Source: CAYNST01 sp964434105 (GTDB taxonomy: Bacteria > Pseudomonadota > Gammaproteobacteria > Pseudomonadales > Cellvibrionaceae). Taken from it: a DNA stretch of 64,000 nucleotides. A program made the translations under genes and the position numbers. Where the stretch lies: assembly GCA_964434105.1 (NCBI GenBank), contig CAYSTJ010000004.1:66453-130452 (forward strand), given 5' to 3'. The notes below the pieces were generated by a model that saw nothing but the letters and a program-made list of their open reading frames with translations, had not been told where the DNA came from and searched no databases. How positions within the stretch are numbered: position 1 is the first letter of the stretch; each line of letters opens with the position of its first letter. Positions 1-8,589 of this stretch are shown here, in pieces.

Positions 1-321
1 AACGATGCGCACCTGATCAGTGATGTTATCCGCCTGTGTGGTGGCCGCAATATATTTGGCGATGCGCCGACGCTGGCGCCGCGGGTAAGTCTGGAAGCGG
101 TATTGACCCGCAATCCGGACGTGATCGTGGCGAGTGGCATGGGCGAGGCGCGACCGGAATGGCTGGATGACTGGAAAAAATGGCCGAGTCTGACGGCCGT
201 GAAAAATAACCATCTGTATTTTGTGCCGCCGGACATTATCCAGCGGCACACCCCCCGCATTCTGCAAGGGGCAGAGATGCTGTGTGCGCATCTTGTCAAA
301 TCCAGGCATACACCAAAATAG
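1..321 (+). CDS. Cobalamin-type ABC transporter substrate-binding protein, C-terminal part
   Basis: The window opens inside this gene: frame 1 is open from base 1 to the TAG at 319-321, giving the last 106 residues. The stretch with LCGGRNIFGD, then a VSLEAVLTRNPDVIV segment and a WPSLTAVKNNHLYFVPPD segment, is typical of the second lobe of BtuF-like periplasmic binding proteins (helical-backbone fold), which deliver corrinoids, haem or siderophores to an inner-membrane ABC transporter. The signal peptide and first lobe lie outside the window, so the ligand cannot be decided; cobalamin is the likeliest from the family pattern. It ends just before a repeat fragment and the pqq operon, with no sign of being co-transcribed for a shared function. 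Confidence 0.75.
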   Translation, partial: NDAHLISDVIRLCGGRNIFGDAPTLAPRVSLEAVLTRNPDVIVASGMGEARPEWLDDWKKWPSLTAVKNNHLYFVPPDIIQRHTPRILQGAEMLCAHLVKSRHTPK

Positions 322-342
322 CCCTGCACGGCTGGGCAGGAA

Positions 343-376
343 CAGGGGCATATCGGGGCGTGCGCTGAATAGTTAC
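343..376 (+). mobile_element. End fragment of the GTAAC-type miniature repeat
   Basis: These 34 bases match the right end of the full repeat copies at 37466-37678 and 60794-61023 (AGGGGCA, then CGGGGCGTGCGCTGAATAG and the terminal TTAC). The rest of the element is missing, so this is a truncated remnant. It lies between the binding-protein gene and pqqA. A perfect TATAAT follows at 419-424 but has no good -35 partner. Confidence 0.6.
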
Positions 377-544
377 AAAAAAGGGAAGCAGGTCGCGGGC
401 AAGGGCAGGGGTTGTCCATATAATGAACCACGCCCGCATTCGCTGCGTAAATCCGGGTGAACGCCCCAGTAACTGTGCTGTCTACTGCGTGGCACTTTCG
501 CCAATGATGTTTTGAGTTTCGACCATTACCAAGAGGATACCGTC

Positions 545-616
545 ATGTGGACCAAGCCTTCCTATGTTGATTTGCGAATTGGTTTTGAAGTAACCATGTA
601 TTTCGCCCACCGTTAA
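545..616 (+). CDS. pqqA: PqqA, precursor peptide of pyrroloquinoline quinone
   Basis: This 23-codon gene encodes the peptide from which PQQ is built; PqqE cross-links a Glu and a Tyr side chain of it. The translated peptide starts MWTKPSYVDLRIGFEVTMYF, with Glu15 and Tyr19 in the required E-x3-Y arrangement and the usual aromatic N-terminus. The start is supported by an AAGAGGAT ribosome-binding site 6-7 bases upstream. It is the first gene of pqqABCDE; the stop at 614-616 is about 105 bases ahead of the pqqB ATG, a spacing that often allows PqqA to be made in excess. A TATAAT hexamer at 419-424 could be the operon promoter, leaving a long leader, but this is not certain. Confidence 0.93.
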   Translation: MWTKPSYVDLRIGFEVTMYFAHR

Positions 617-721
617 AAAACTGTGGTGCTGCCTGCCGGTAATGGGGGCGCACCTTTTCCCGATCTCATCCCTGCGCCGGCGGGAGACCGTGACCCGACG
701 GCAATATCAAAAAAACTGTCT

Positions 722-1633
722 ATGAAAATACAGGTACTTGGCTCCGCTGCAGGTGGCGGCTTCCCGCAGTGGAACTGTAATTGTGAGAACTGTAACGGTG
801 TACGCCATGGCCGCATTAACGCCCGACCGCGCACCCAATCGTCAATTGCGGTGAGTATGGATGGCGAACGCTGGGTGCTGTTCAACACATCGCCGGATAT
901 CCGCGCGCAGCTGGAGGCCTTTCCGGGCATACAACCGCGCCGGGGCCGGCGTGACACGGGCATTGCGGCAATCGTGTTTATGGACAGCCAGCTGGATCAC
1001 ACCACGGGCCTGCTGATGCTGCGCGAAGGGTGCCCGCACGACGTATATTGTACCGACAGCGTCTACGAAGACCTTACCACCGGCTTTCCGATATTTCGCA
1101 TGCTGGAGGCCTGGAATGGCGGCGTCAATCGCCATCGCATCGACATTGGCATGAGCTTCAGCGTACCCGGCATTGACGGGCTGAGCCTGACGCCGGTATT
1201 TCTCGAGAGCAATGCGCCGCCCTATTCGCCCCACCGCGACAATCCGGTGCCGGGCGACAATATCGGCATTCTGCTGGAGGATGTTACCCGTAATCGCCGG
1301 GCATTTTATGCGCCGGGTCTGGGTGTTGTGCATGACAATCTGGCATCCTTTATGGCCATGTCCGATTGTGTGCTGGTCGACGGGACCTTCTGGCGCGAAG
1401 ACGAGATGGCGGTGGCGGGTGTCGGGTCCAAGCCGGCCAGCAGCATGGGACACCTGCCGCAGTCCGGTCCGGGCGGCATGATTGAGGTGCTGGACCGTTT
1501 AACGAAGCCGCGCAAAATTTTGATTCACATTAACAACACAAATCCCATTTTGAATGAAAATTCACCGGAGCGCGAAACGCTGGGACGACACGGCATTGAA
1601 GTGGCCTATGACGGTATGGAGATTGAACTCTAG
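722..1633 (+). CDS. pqqB: PqqB, metallo-beta-lactamase-fold protein of PQQ synthesis
   Basis: The 303-residue product has the family opening MKIQVLGSAAGGGFPQWNCN followed by the CENC cysteine cluster, and the modified metal-site segment DSQLDHTTGLL. PqqB is proposed to hydroxylate the cross-linked PqqA tyrosine or to help deliver the intermediate; the role is still less settled than that of PqqC and PqqE. The open frame extends upstream to a GTG near 623, but the conserved N-terminus shows that the ATG at 722 is the true start. That ATG has only an A-rich stretch and no clear ribosome-binding site, so translation may be weak. It is followed, after an unusual 14-bp tandem repeat, by pqqC. Confidence 0.95.
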   Translation: MKIQVLGSAAGGGFPQWNCNCENCNGVRHGRINARPRTQSSIAVSMDGERWVLFNTSPDIRAQLEAFPGIQPRRGRRDTGIAAIVFMDSQLDHTTGLLMLREGCPHDVYCTDSVYEDLTTGFPIFRMLEAWNGGVNRHRIDIGMSFSVPGIDGLSLTPVFLESNAPPYSPHRDNPVPGDNIGILLEDVTRNRRAFYAPGLGVVHDNLASFMAMSDCVLVDGTFWREDEMAVAGVGSKPASSMGHLPQSGPGGMIEVLDRLTKPRKILIHINNTNPILNENSPERETLGRHGIEVAYDGMEIEL

Positions 1634-1699
1634 TCGACCGTAACCGGTCGGCCCTGTCGACGCGCAGGGTCTGTCACCCGGGCAGCAACGTAGATGACC

Positions 1700-1768
1700 G
1701 TGATCGCAAAACCGTGATCGCAAAACTCTGATCGCAAAACCCTGATCGCAAAACCCTGATCGCAAACC
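1700..1768. repeat. Five tandem copies of a 14-bp unit between pqqB and pqqC
   Basis: The unit CTGATCGCAAAACC (first two copies start GTGATCGC) is repeated almost perfectly five times, ending 12 bases before the pqqC ATG. Each unit carries TGATCGCA. It lies in transcribed, untranslated sequence inside the pqq operon, so it could affect mRNA stability or pqqC translation, or simply be a slippage product. Confidence 0.85.
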
Positions 1769-1780
1769 ACAGGCAGATTA

Positions 1781-2551
1781 ATGACAGCGTCCACAGCAAC
1801 CACAGCGTCCACAACACCCTGGACACGGGCGGAGTTCGAAGCGCGATTGCGGGCCAAAGGGGCGCGCTATCATATTCACCACCCCCTGCATGTGGCCATG
1901 AACAGTGGCCAATGTACGCCGGCGCAGATCCGTGGCTGGGTGGCCAACCGCTTCTACTATCAACGGGTAATCCCGGTCAAGGACGCCGCCATACTGGCTA
2001 ACTGCGAGGACCGCGACGCCCGACGCCTTTGGGTGCAGCGAATGCTGGACCATGACGGCAGGGAAGGAGACGAAGGTGGTATTGAAGCCTGGTTGCGCCT
2101 GGGTGAGGCCTGTGGGCTGTCCCGTGAAGAATTGCTGGATCTGCGGCATCTATTACCGGGCGTGCGTTTTGCAGTTGATGCGTACCTGAACTTTGCCCGC
2201 CGCGCGAGCTGGCAGGAGGCGGCCTGTTCATCGCTGACGGAATTGTTTGCCCCCGACATTCACCAGCGTCGGCTGGATAACTGGCCACAGTACTACGACT
2301 GGATTGATCCGGCCGGGTACCAGTACTTCCGTAACCGCCTGGGCGAGGCCCGGCGAGATGTGGCGCATGGGCTTGAGGTCACGCTTGATCACTTCGTCAC
2401 CCGTGCACAGCAGGAGCGGGCACTGGAAATATTGCAATTCAAGCTGGACATTCTGTGGACCATGCTGGATGCCATGACTATGGCCTATGTCCACAATACA
2501 CCCCCCTTTCACAACTGCGAGACCGAGACATCATGGCTGAGATCCCGCTAG
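1781..2551 (+). CDS. pqqC: PqqC, pyrroloquinoline-quinone synthase
   Basis: PqqC is the cofactor-free oxidase that performs the final ring closure and eight-electron oxidation to PQQ. The 256-residue product matches the TENA/THI-4-like family: HHPLHVAMNSGQCTPAQIRG near residue 32, then VANRFYYQRVIPVKDAAI, and the C-terminal FKLDILWTMLDAMTMAY that lines the active site. The first 12 residues (Thr/Ala/Ser-rich) are extra compared with most members. Start at ATG 1781, preceded by a weak AGGCAG. The gene overlaps the start of pqqD by 19 bp, indicating coupled translation. Confidence 0.96.
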   Translation: MTASTATTASTTPWTRAEFEARLRAKGARYHIHHPLHVAMNSGQCTPAQIRGWVANRFYYQRVIPVKDAAILANCEDRDARRLWVQRMLDHDGREGDEGGIEAWLRLGEACGLSREELLDLRHLLPGVRFAVDAYLNFARRASWQEAACSSLTELFAPDIHQRRLDNWPQYYDWIDPAGYQYFRNRLGEARRDVAHGLEVTLDHFVTRAQQERALEILQFKLDILWTMLDAMTMAYVHNTPPFHNCETETSWLRSR

Positions 2552-2841
2552 TCACGCCGGCTGCCGTATCACTGCAGCAGATCCCGCGCATCAACCCGCA
2601 CTACCGGTTCCAGTGGGAGGAGGCCCAGAACACCTGGGTGTTGCTCTATCCCGAGGGTATGGTCCGGTTGAACCCCAGCGCTGCGGAAATTTTATCCCTC
2701 TGTGACGGCGAGCAGGCTATTCAGACCGTTGTGCGGCAGCTTGCCGAAAAGTTTCCCGAGGTGGAATATCAGGATATCGAGCAGGACATTCTGGGGTTTT
2801 TTGCCGATGCCTATCAGCGGCAATGGCTGCAGGATGCCTGA
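2533..2841 (+). CDS. pqqD: PqqD, PqqA-binding chaperone
   Basis: PqqD binds the PqqA peptide and presents it to the radical-SAM enzyme PqqE. The 102-residue product has the RRE fold signature: PHYRFQWEEAQNTWVLLYPE followed by MVRLNPSAAEILSLCDG, and a C-terminal helix. A longer open frame begins inside pqqC, but the ATG at 2533 gives the family's normal length. Its 3' end overlaps pqqE by 8 bp, in keeping with the physical PqqD-PqqE partnership. Confidence 0.95.
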   Translation: MAEIPLVTPAAVSLQQIPRINPHYRFQWEEAQNTWVLLYPEGMVRLNPSAAEILSLCDGEQAIQTVVRQLAEKFPEVEYQDIEQDILGFFADAYQRQWLQDA

Positions 2842-3985
2842 AATCAATCCGCCGTTATGGCTATTGGCCGAGTTGACCTATCGGTGCCCGCTGCAATGCC
2901 CCTATTGTTCCAACCCGTTGGCGATGGCAGCCGTAAAAAATGAAATGAGCACCGCCGACTGGTTCCGGGTTATGCAGCAGGCGCGCGCCATGGGTGCCGC
3001 ACAGCTCGGGTTTTCCGGTGGTGAACCGCTGCTGCGACAGGACCTGACCGAGCTGATCGGCGAAGGCCGCCGGCTGGGCTACTACACCAACCTGATTACC
3101 TCCGGACTGGGCATGGACGCCGATCGGGTCGCCGCCTTTCGTGCGGCGGGACTGGATCATATCCAGATCAGCTTTCAGGCCAGCGGTGCCGAGCTCAACA
3201 ATTGGCTGGCCGGCAGCGACAAGGCCTTTGAGCAGAAAGTCGCCATGGCCAAAGCCGTCAAAAGCCAGGGCTATCCCATGGTGCTGAATTTTGTACTGCA
3301 CCGCCACAATATCGATCAGCTGGAACAGATACTGACACTGTCCGCCGAACTGGAAGCCGATTACGTGGAGTTGGCCAATACCCAGTATTACGGTTGGGCC
3401 TATCACAATCGGGCGCAGCTGTTGCCGTCCAGAGAGCAACTGCAACAGGCGGAGGCCGTCACCCGGCGCTACCGTGAACAACACGGTGAGCGCATGAAGA
3501 TCATCTTTGTGATACCGGACTACTATGAAACCCGCCCCAAGGCCTGCATGAACGGCTGGGGTTCGATCTTCCTCACCATCACCCCGGACGGGACCGCTTT
3601 ACCCTGTCACAGTGCCCGCGAATTGCCCCTGGAATTTCCGAACGTACGCGACTGGGATATCAAACAGCTTTGGCGCGAATCGCCAGGTTTCAACGCCTTT
3701 CGCGGCGATGACTGGATGCGCGAACCCTGTCGCAGCTGCCCGGAAAAAGCACGGGACTTTGGCGGTTGCCGCTGTCAGGCGTTTATGCTCACGGGCGATG
3801 CCGCAAACGCCGACCCGGTATGCGACAAAAGCGCCGACCATCACCTGATCGAAGCGGCCGTCGAGCAGGCGCAGCAGGCAACAACGGCCAGGCAGCCCAT
3901 GCTGTTCCGCAACATGCAGAATTCCCGTAATCTGATTGCCTCCACAGGAAGCATCGCGGACCCCCAGCGCCACGGATCTCGCTGA
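2834..3985 (+). CDS. pqqE: PqqE, PqqA peptide cyclase (radical SAM)
   Basis: PqqE uses S-adenosylmethionine and a [4Fe-4S] cluster to form the carbon-carbon bond between the Glu and Tyr of PqqA, the first step of PQQ synthesis. The 383-residue product carries the radical-SAM CxxxCxxC motif at Cys18, Cys22 and Cys25 (RCPLQCPYCSNP), the SAM-binding GFSGGEPLLR, and a C-terminal SPASM domain with cysteines in KACMNGWG, PCHSA, CRSCPEKARDFGGCRC and PVC. The ATG at 2834 fits the family start (MPEINPPLWLLAELTYRCP). It closes the recognisable pqq operon; no pqqF or other peptidase is in the window, so processing of PqqA must be done by a protein encoded elsewhere. Confidence 0.97.
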   Translation: MPEINPPLWLLAELTYRCPLQCPYCSNPLAMAAVKNEMSTADWFRVMQQARAMGAAQLGFSGGEPLLRQDLTELIGEGRRLGYYTNLITSGLGMDADRVAAFRAAGLDHIQISFQASGAELNNWLAGSDKAFEQKVAMAKAVKSQGYPMVLNFVLHRHNIDQLEQILTLSAELEADYVELANTQYYGWAYHNRAQLLPSREQLQQAEAVTRRYREQHGERMKIIFVIPDYYETRPKACMNGWGSIFLTITPDGTALPCHSARELPLEFPNVRDWDIKQLWRESPGFNAFRGDDWMREPCRSCPEKARDFGGCRCQAFMLTGDAANADPVCDKSADHHLIEAAVEQAQQATTARQPMLFRNMQNSRNLIASTGSIADPQRHGSR

Positions 3986-4217
3986 GGCGCCCCCATGAAC
4001 GGGCGCACGGCGAGTCCGCAACGCTCACTCGCCGGCATGACGTGCGACGCCGGCGACTAAAATAAATCAGAACAACATCATGCAACCGCGCGCGCCCACG
4101 ATTTTCTGTACGCAATCGATATCCCGACTAGACTGAAAAAGTATAAAACCTTATAGCGCTGCCGGTCGGTCGGGTGACCGGTGGTTGAAAGACAGCATCG
4201 GAACCGCGGGTACACCT

Positions 4218-5171
4218 ATGGCACTCAACACCATCCAGAGCAGAATACTGCAACCTTTTATAGATGAGACCCTGGCCAATCTCAAAACAATGGCGGGTAT
4301 GGCGGGGCGGACCGATCCCGGGTTCACTGACAGCGTTGAACAATTCCGGTTTAAGGGGTACGCCATTTGCGCCGAAACCAACGGCTGTATCGACGGCGTT
4401 ATGGTGATGCACCATTACATAGAAACCGCCGTGGCCATGGGTAACGCCGTACGCAGACACGTATTGGGTGAAGAACAGGTTCATGAAGAAATTAACGAAT
4501 TGATGGCAGACGCGCTGGCCGAGTGGGGCAACACCGTGCTGGGGCGTGCGACCCGGGCACTGGGCGGTCAACGGCTCAATATTCAGTTTGAGCCACCGTA
4601 TTTCGTATACGACACCGACACTATGAAATCCCTGCTGACCGGTGTCACCGATATTATTACAGTCCCGGTACATGTGGATGAAGTCGGTCGGTTTTATTTC
4701 AATTATCTTATTCGTGCGGTGAATTCAGACCTGGATGAAGTCCCATCTGTCGACAGCGCCAGCCCGGTTTCCGGTGCGTTCGAAAAGCGGCCACTGAAAC
4801 CGCTGGACCCCGGTGCGAAAATTATGATTGTGGATGACATGAAGATGGTGCGCACGTCACTGAAAATATACCTGCGGGAGTTGGGGTTCAATAACATCGT
4901 TGAGGCGGAAAACGGGCGTGACGCCGTGGAAAAATATGACAGGGAACTGCCGGCGTTCATTTTTATGGATGTCGTCATGCCGGAGATGACCGGCAACGAA
5001 GCACTCAAGCGAATTAGAACCCGCACAATGGATACACCGGTGGTAATGCTGACCTCGGTTGCGGATGAAAACGTAATCCATACCTGCGAAGCATTGGGCA
5101 GCAATGGCTATATACTCAAGCCATTGACCCGGGAAACCGGCCCACTGGTTCTTGCACAGTTTCTGGCGTAG
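4218..5171 (+). CDS. CheX-like phosphatase domain fused to a receiver domain
   Basis: The 317-residue product has two parts. Residues about 5-165 resemble CheX/CheC phosphatases that dephosphorylate CheY; the catalytic pattern D-x3-E-x2-N is visible in DALAEWGN within the helix after EEINELM. Residues about 195-315 form a receiver domain with the acidic pair in MIVDDMKMVRTSL, phospho-acceptor Asp in FMDVVMPEM, Thr/Ser in VVMLTSVA and Lys in YILKPLTRE. The ATG at 4218 is preferred over an in-frame TTG at 4185. A cytoplasmic protein that both receives phosphate and may remove it suggests signal termination or feedback; no kinase gene adjoins it. Convergent with secDF. Confidence 0.85.
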   Translation: MALNTIQSRILQPFIDETLANLKTMAGMAGRTDPGFTDSVEQFRFKGYAICAETNGCIDGVMVMHHYIETAVAMGNAVRRHVLGEEQVHEEINELMADALAEWGNTVLGRATRALGGQRLNIQFEPPYFVYDTDTMKSLLTGVTDIITVPVHVDEVGRFYFNYLIRAVNSDLDEVPSVDSASPVSGAFEKRPLKPLDPGAKIMIVDDMKMVRTSLKIYLRELGFNNIVEAENGRDAVEKYDRELPAFIFMDVVMPEMTGNEALKRIRTRTMDTPVVMLTSVADENVIHTCEALGSNGYILKPLTRETGPLVLAQFLA

Positions 5172-5317
5172 TTCGCCATGAATAGGTGACCCTTTTGGGT
5201 ATACGATTCGCCACGCATGATGCACCCGGCTTGCCATGGAAATGGCAGGCAACCTGGGGTACGACAGATTAGTGAGACGCGACCAGCCTGGGTGGGATGC
5301 GCCAGGCCGAAAAGAAG

Positions 5318-5351
5318 ACTGCGCGACCGATACCGACAATGGTCGCGCAGT
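5318..5351 (-). terminator. Stem-loop terminator after secDF
   Basis: A perfect 11-bp stem (ACTGCGCGACC at 5318-5328, GGTCGCGCAGT at 5341-5351) with a 12-base loop lies just beyond the secDF stop. On the minus strand it is followed by CTTCTTTTC, so it reads as a Rho-independent terminator for secDF. Confidence 0.7.
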
Positions 5352-5362
5352 GTTTGGCCCGG

Positions 5363-7873
5363 CTAGGGTAGCTGTTCCAACTGCCGTTGTATTTGTTCGG
5401 CGCTCGGTCGCAGTTGCGGTCGACCCTGCTTTAACCGCCGCTGTCCCAGCCATAGCACAATCGGGGCGGCAATAAAGATCGACGAACTGGTACCGATGAT
5501 AATGCCGAATAACATCGGCAGCGAGAAGCTGGCAACGGCACTGCCCCCGGCAACTGCCATCGGTAGAAGCGCAAGGAAAGTCGTTGCCGATGTGAAAGTC
5601 GTCCGTGTCAGTGTGGAACTGATGCTGTCGTTAAGTAACTGCGGCAGCGGCCTGTCCGGATCGAGACGCAGGTTCTCCCGAATACGGTCGAATACCACGA
5701 TTTTGTCATTCACCGAATAACCGATCAGCGCCAGCAAAGCCGCGACGGCGGTCAGATTGAATTCGATACCGGCCAGCACGAAAAAGCCAATTGTTTTGGT
5801 CAGGTCCAATGCCAATGTCAGGATGGCCGCCGTCGCGAAGTGCGCTTCGAAACGTAGCCACAGAAAGACAAGCATGCCGCCGCCCGCCAGAAGAATCGCC
5901 AGCAGCGTCGCTTCCGAAAAGTCACCACTGACCCTGGGTCCCACCATCTCCACGCGGAGAAATTCCGCATCGGCGGCAACCGTTCCAATGGCATCTTTTA
6001 CGGCCTGGGTCGAAGCACCGCTGGCTACGCCTTCGGCGTTTTCCATGGGCAGGCGCACCAGAAAACTGCCGGCGCCGCCAAATTCCTGAATAGCCGCATG
6101 GCGCAGGTCGTGTTGCTGTAACGCCTCACGCAGGGCTTCTACAGACGTTGCCGGCGCGCGTACCTCAATGACACTGCCCCCGCTGAAATCCACGCCGAAC
6201 TCCAGTCCCGGTTTAACAAACAGGAAAATTGACGCAACGGACAGAGCGGCGGAAAGTGCGATACCGATAAACCGGCCACGCATAAAGTTAATGCTGCGGT
6301 CGCTGAGTCGGTCCAGTGCCTTAATACCGTTAATCTGCAACGGCTGATGTCCGCGCCGCCGTACCTGCCATTCCATGACCAGCCGTGTCACACTGATGGC
6401 CGTAAACATGGATGTGACCAGACCAACTGCCATGGTCACAGCGAATCCGCGCACGGGTCCGCTGCCGAACATGAACAATAGACTGACCGCAATCAGCGTT
6501 GTGATATTTGAATCCAGAATAGTACCGAATGCACGTTTGAAACCGGCATTCAGGGCGGCAGCGGCGCTGTGTCCCCGCCGGGCTTCTTCCCGGATGCGTT
6601 CATTGATCAGAATGTTGGCGTCCACCGCCATGCCGACGCTCAGAATCAACCCTGCGATTCCCGGCAGTGTCAGTGTTGCGCCCAGCACACTCAGTACACC
6701 AAATACCAGTCCGATATTGATGGCCAGGGCGGCGCAGGCGATCAGTCCCCAGCGGCCATAGATACCCAGCATAAACACAAATACAAGGGCCGCACCCATT
6801 AAACCGGTCGCCAGTCCCATGGCAATGGCATCGCTGCCGAGATCCGGGCCCACGGTGCGCTCCTCGATAACGTCCAGAGGCGCGGGCAGGGCGCCAGCAC
6901 GCAATAGCAAAGCGAGATCATTGGCCGTCTGCGCCGTAAAATAGCCGCTGATCTCGCCGCTGCCGCCGGTAATGGCACTTCGAATGACCGGTGCGGTGAT
7001 GACCTCACCGTCCAGCACAATGGCAAGCTGGCGTCCAATGTTGTTGCCGGTCATATCCGCGAAGCGTCGGGCGCCTTCCTTGTCCAGCCTGAAATTGACG
7101 ACTGGCTCGCCGGTGTCGGGGATAAAGGCGAGCTGCGCATCCCGTATATGGCTCCCCTCCAGTGCCACCCGTTTTTCCAGTCGGTAGCGCAGACCGTCCC
7201 GGTCCGGCAGGCTCACCGCGTCGCGGTGACCGTCGGCAGCCCAGTGCAACGTCATTTTGGCGGTGGTGCCCAGCAGCTTGCGAATGTGTTGTGGATCATC
7301 GACGCCGGGCAACTGTACCAGCACGCTGCTATCACCCTGGCGGGCGATTGTCGGCTCGGCAAGCCCTGTTTCGTCAAGCCTGCGGCGTACCACCTCCAGA
7401 CTCCGTTCCACGGCGTCACGTTGCAGGCTGACCTTGTGGATGTCCGTGGAGCGGATTACCAGCTGGCCATCCTGCCGGTCCAGGTCGTACCAGTGAGCCG
7501 ATTCGGAGGCCGCCTTCACCAGGGGGCGTGCCAGCGCGACCAGAGCCGTCAGTTGACTGCCGTCGATGGGTTGGATACGAATGCTCTGCGCGTCAACCTG
7601 GGGTGTCTGATGAAACAGGCGATTCGCCCGCAGCGCGTCACTTATCGTATCCGCAAGCTGTTGATTGGCATCCTGTTGCAGGTTGCTGGTATTCACCTCC
7701 AGCAATAGATGCGAACCGCCGCGCAGGTCCAGTCCCAGGGCAACTTTATTGTCGACGTACCAGGCCGGGAGCACGCGCGCGGCCGATTCCGGTAACAGGT
7801 TGGGGAGTGCGCTGAGCAGGCCCAGCACAATAAGCAGGCCACAACAAATGGCCCGCGAGGTAAACGATCTCAT
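5363..7873 (-). CDS. secDF: Fused SecD-SecF protein-export membrane protein
   Basis: SecD and SecF use the proton gradient to pull proteins through SecYEG from the periplasmic side. Here both halves are one 836-residue chain. The SecD half has the N-terminal membrane segment, ALGLDLRGGSHLLLEV, the large periplasmic domain and LTLPGIAGLILSVGMAVDAN followed by ILINERIREE. The SecF half begins around residue 530 with FGVDFSGGSVIEV and contains ALLALIGYSVNDKIVVFDRI. About 12 membrane segments are visible. GAGGATCC precedes the ATG. Many gammaproteobacteria have separate secD and secF beside yajC; the fused form and the lack of yajC suggest this is a second, divergent copy. Confidence 0.95.
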   Translation of the reverse strand: MRSFTSRAICCGLLIVLGLLSALPNLLPESAARVLPAWYVDNKVALGLDLRGGSHLLLEVNTSNLQQDANQQLADTISDALRANRLFHQTPQVDAQSIRIQPIDGSQLTALVALARPLVKAASESAHWYDLDRQDGQLVIRSTDIHKVSLQRDAVERSLEVVRRRLDETGLAEPTIARQGDSSVLVQLPGVDDPQHIRKLLGTTAKMTLHWAADGHRDAVSLPDRDGLRYRLEKRVALEGSHIRDAQLAFIPDTGEPVVNFRLDKEGARRFADMTGNNIGRQLAIVLDGEVITAPVIRSAITGGSGEISGYFTAQTANDLALLLRAGALPAPLDVIEERTVGPDLGSDAIAMGLATGLMGAALVFVFMLGIYGRWGLIACAALAINIGLVFGVLSVLGATLTLPGIAGLILSVGMAVDANILINERIREEARRGHSAAAALNAGFKRAFGTILDSNITTLIAVSLLFMFGSGPVRGFAVTMAVGLVTSMFTAISVTRLVMEWQVRRRGHQPLQINGIKALDRLSDRSINFMRGRFIGIALSAALSVASIFLFVKPGLEFGVDFSGGSVIEVRAPATSVEALREALQQHDLRHAAIQEFGGAGSFLVRLPMENAEGVASGASTQAVKDAIGTVAADAEFLRVEMVGPRVSGDFSEATLLAILLAGGGMLVFLWLRFEAHFATAAILTLALDLTKTIGFFVLAGIEFNLTAVAALLALIGYSVNDKIVVFDRIRENLRLDPDRPLPQLLNDSISSTLTRTTFTSATTFLALLPMAVAGGSAVASFSLPMLFGIIIGTSSSIFIAAPIVLWLGQRRLKQGRPQLRPSAEQIQRQLEQLP

Positions 7874-7920
7874 GATGGATCCTCGATGGAAGAAATGTAC
7901 GTTTTTTCAGATGAAGCGTG

Positions 7921-8304
7921 TTAAACGGACATTACCGCCGGAGGCGCGCGCAATAGGGGCAGAAAAAAGCGAAGCGGAGAGGATGGCTTGTTGAAGGCGG
8001 GCAGTAGCGACCCGCACTGCGTGCGGACCGGCAATTGCCCGGCGTCGGCTGCGGATGGCAAAGCGTACCAGGGAAGCTCGTTTTCATCGGCTTCTGACAG
8101 GGTACGCGGCAAGCTGGTCCGCCCGGACAGGGTGGCCGGATCCAGGTGTTCCAGATAATGAACAAGGCCGGCATTGGCCGGGCTTTTGGCACTGTCAGAT
8201 GGGAATTTGGCCAGAAAAGCCAGCCCCAGCAGTAATACAAAAACTGCCAGTTGCCGTTGTGCGCCAGCGTTACGCTTGTGGGATGGGGAAAAGAGAGGAA
8301 GCAT
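7921..8304 (-). CDS. Small membrane-anchored protein of unknown function
   Basis: No family is recognised. The 127-residue frame has one hydrophobic segment near the N-terminus (LAVFVLLLGLAFLAKF) followed by a hydrophilic, Pro/Ser/Ala-rich remainder, as in a single-pass inner-membrane or signal-anchored protein facing the periplasm. The frame continues upstream to a TTG at 8353-8355; the ATG at 8302-8304 is the likelier start, although no strong ribosome-binding site is seen. It ends 47 bp before secDF on the same strand and could be co-transcribed with it. It may be spurious. Confidence 0.4.
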   Translation of the reverse strand: MLPLFSPSHKRNAGAQRQLAVFVLLLGLAFLAKFPSDSAKSPANAGLVHYLEHLDPATLSGRTSLPRTLSEADENELPWYALPSAADAGQLPVRTQCGSLLPAFNKPSSPLRFFLPLLRAPPAVMSV

Positions 8305-8589
8305 AACCGGGCCAGAGGCGGTAAACGCGATAGGTATAGAGTAGGGGCGAGTCAACCAATAAGCAATCTCCCGACAGGTGACTTCTGTACTATTTTTCGA
8401 AGCGTGAAGAGGCAGGACTTCACATCCTGCGACATTGGCACCCTCCGTCCGGGATAAATCTGGACTGTTTCACATACGTTACGGAACTGCCCCGTAGAAT
8501 AAGGGCTTAATCCATTACGCGCCAGGATCTCGCGCTGCAAAGCAGCTTGTGTGCAATAAGTCTTACTGACTCCGAGGGGAATACATAAC

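Noticed and set aside
4128..4673. A 181-codon frame antisense to the CheX-like domain
   Set aside because: The opposite strand has a coherent CheX-receiver protein with catalytic motifs; this is a shadow of its codon pattern.
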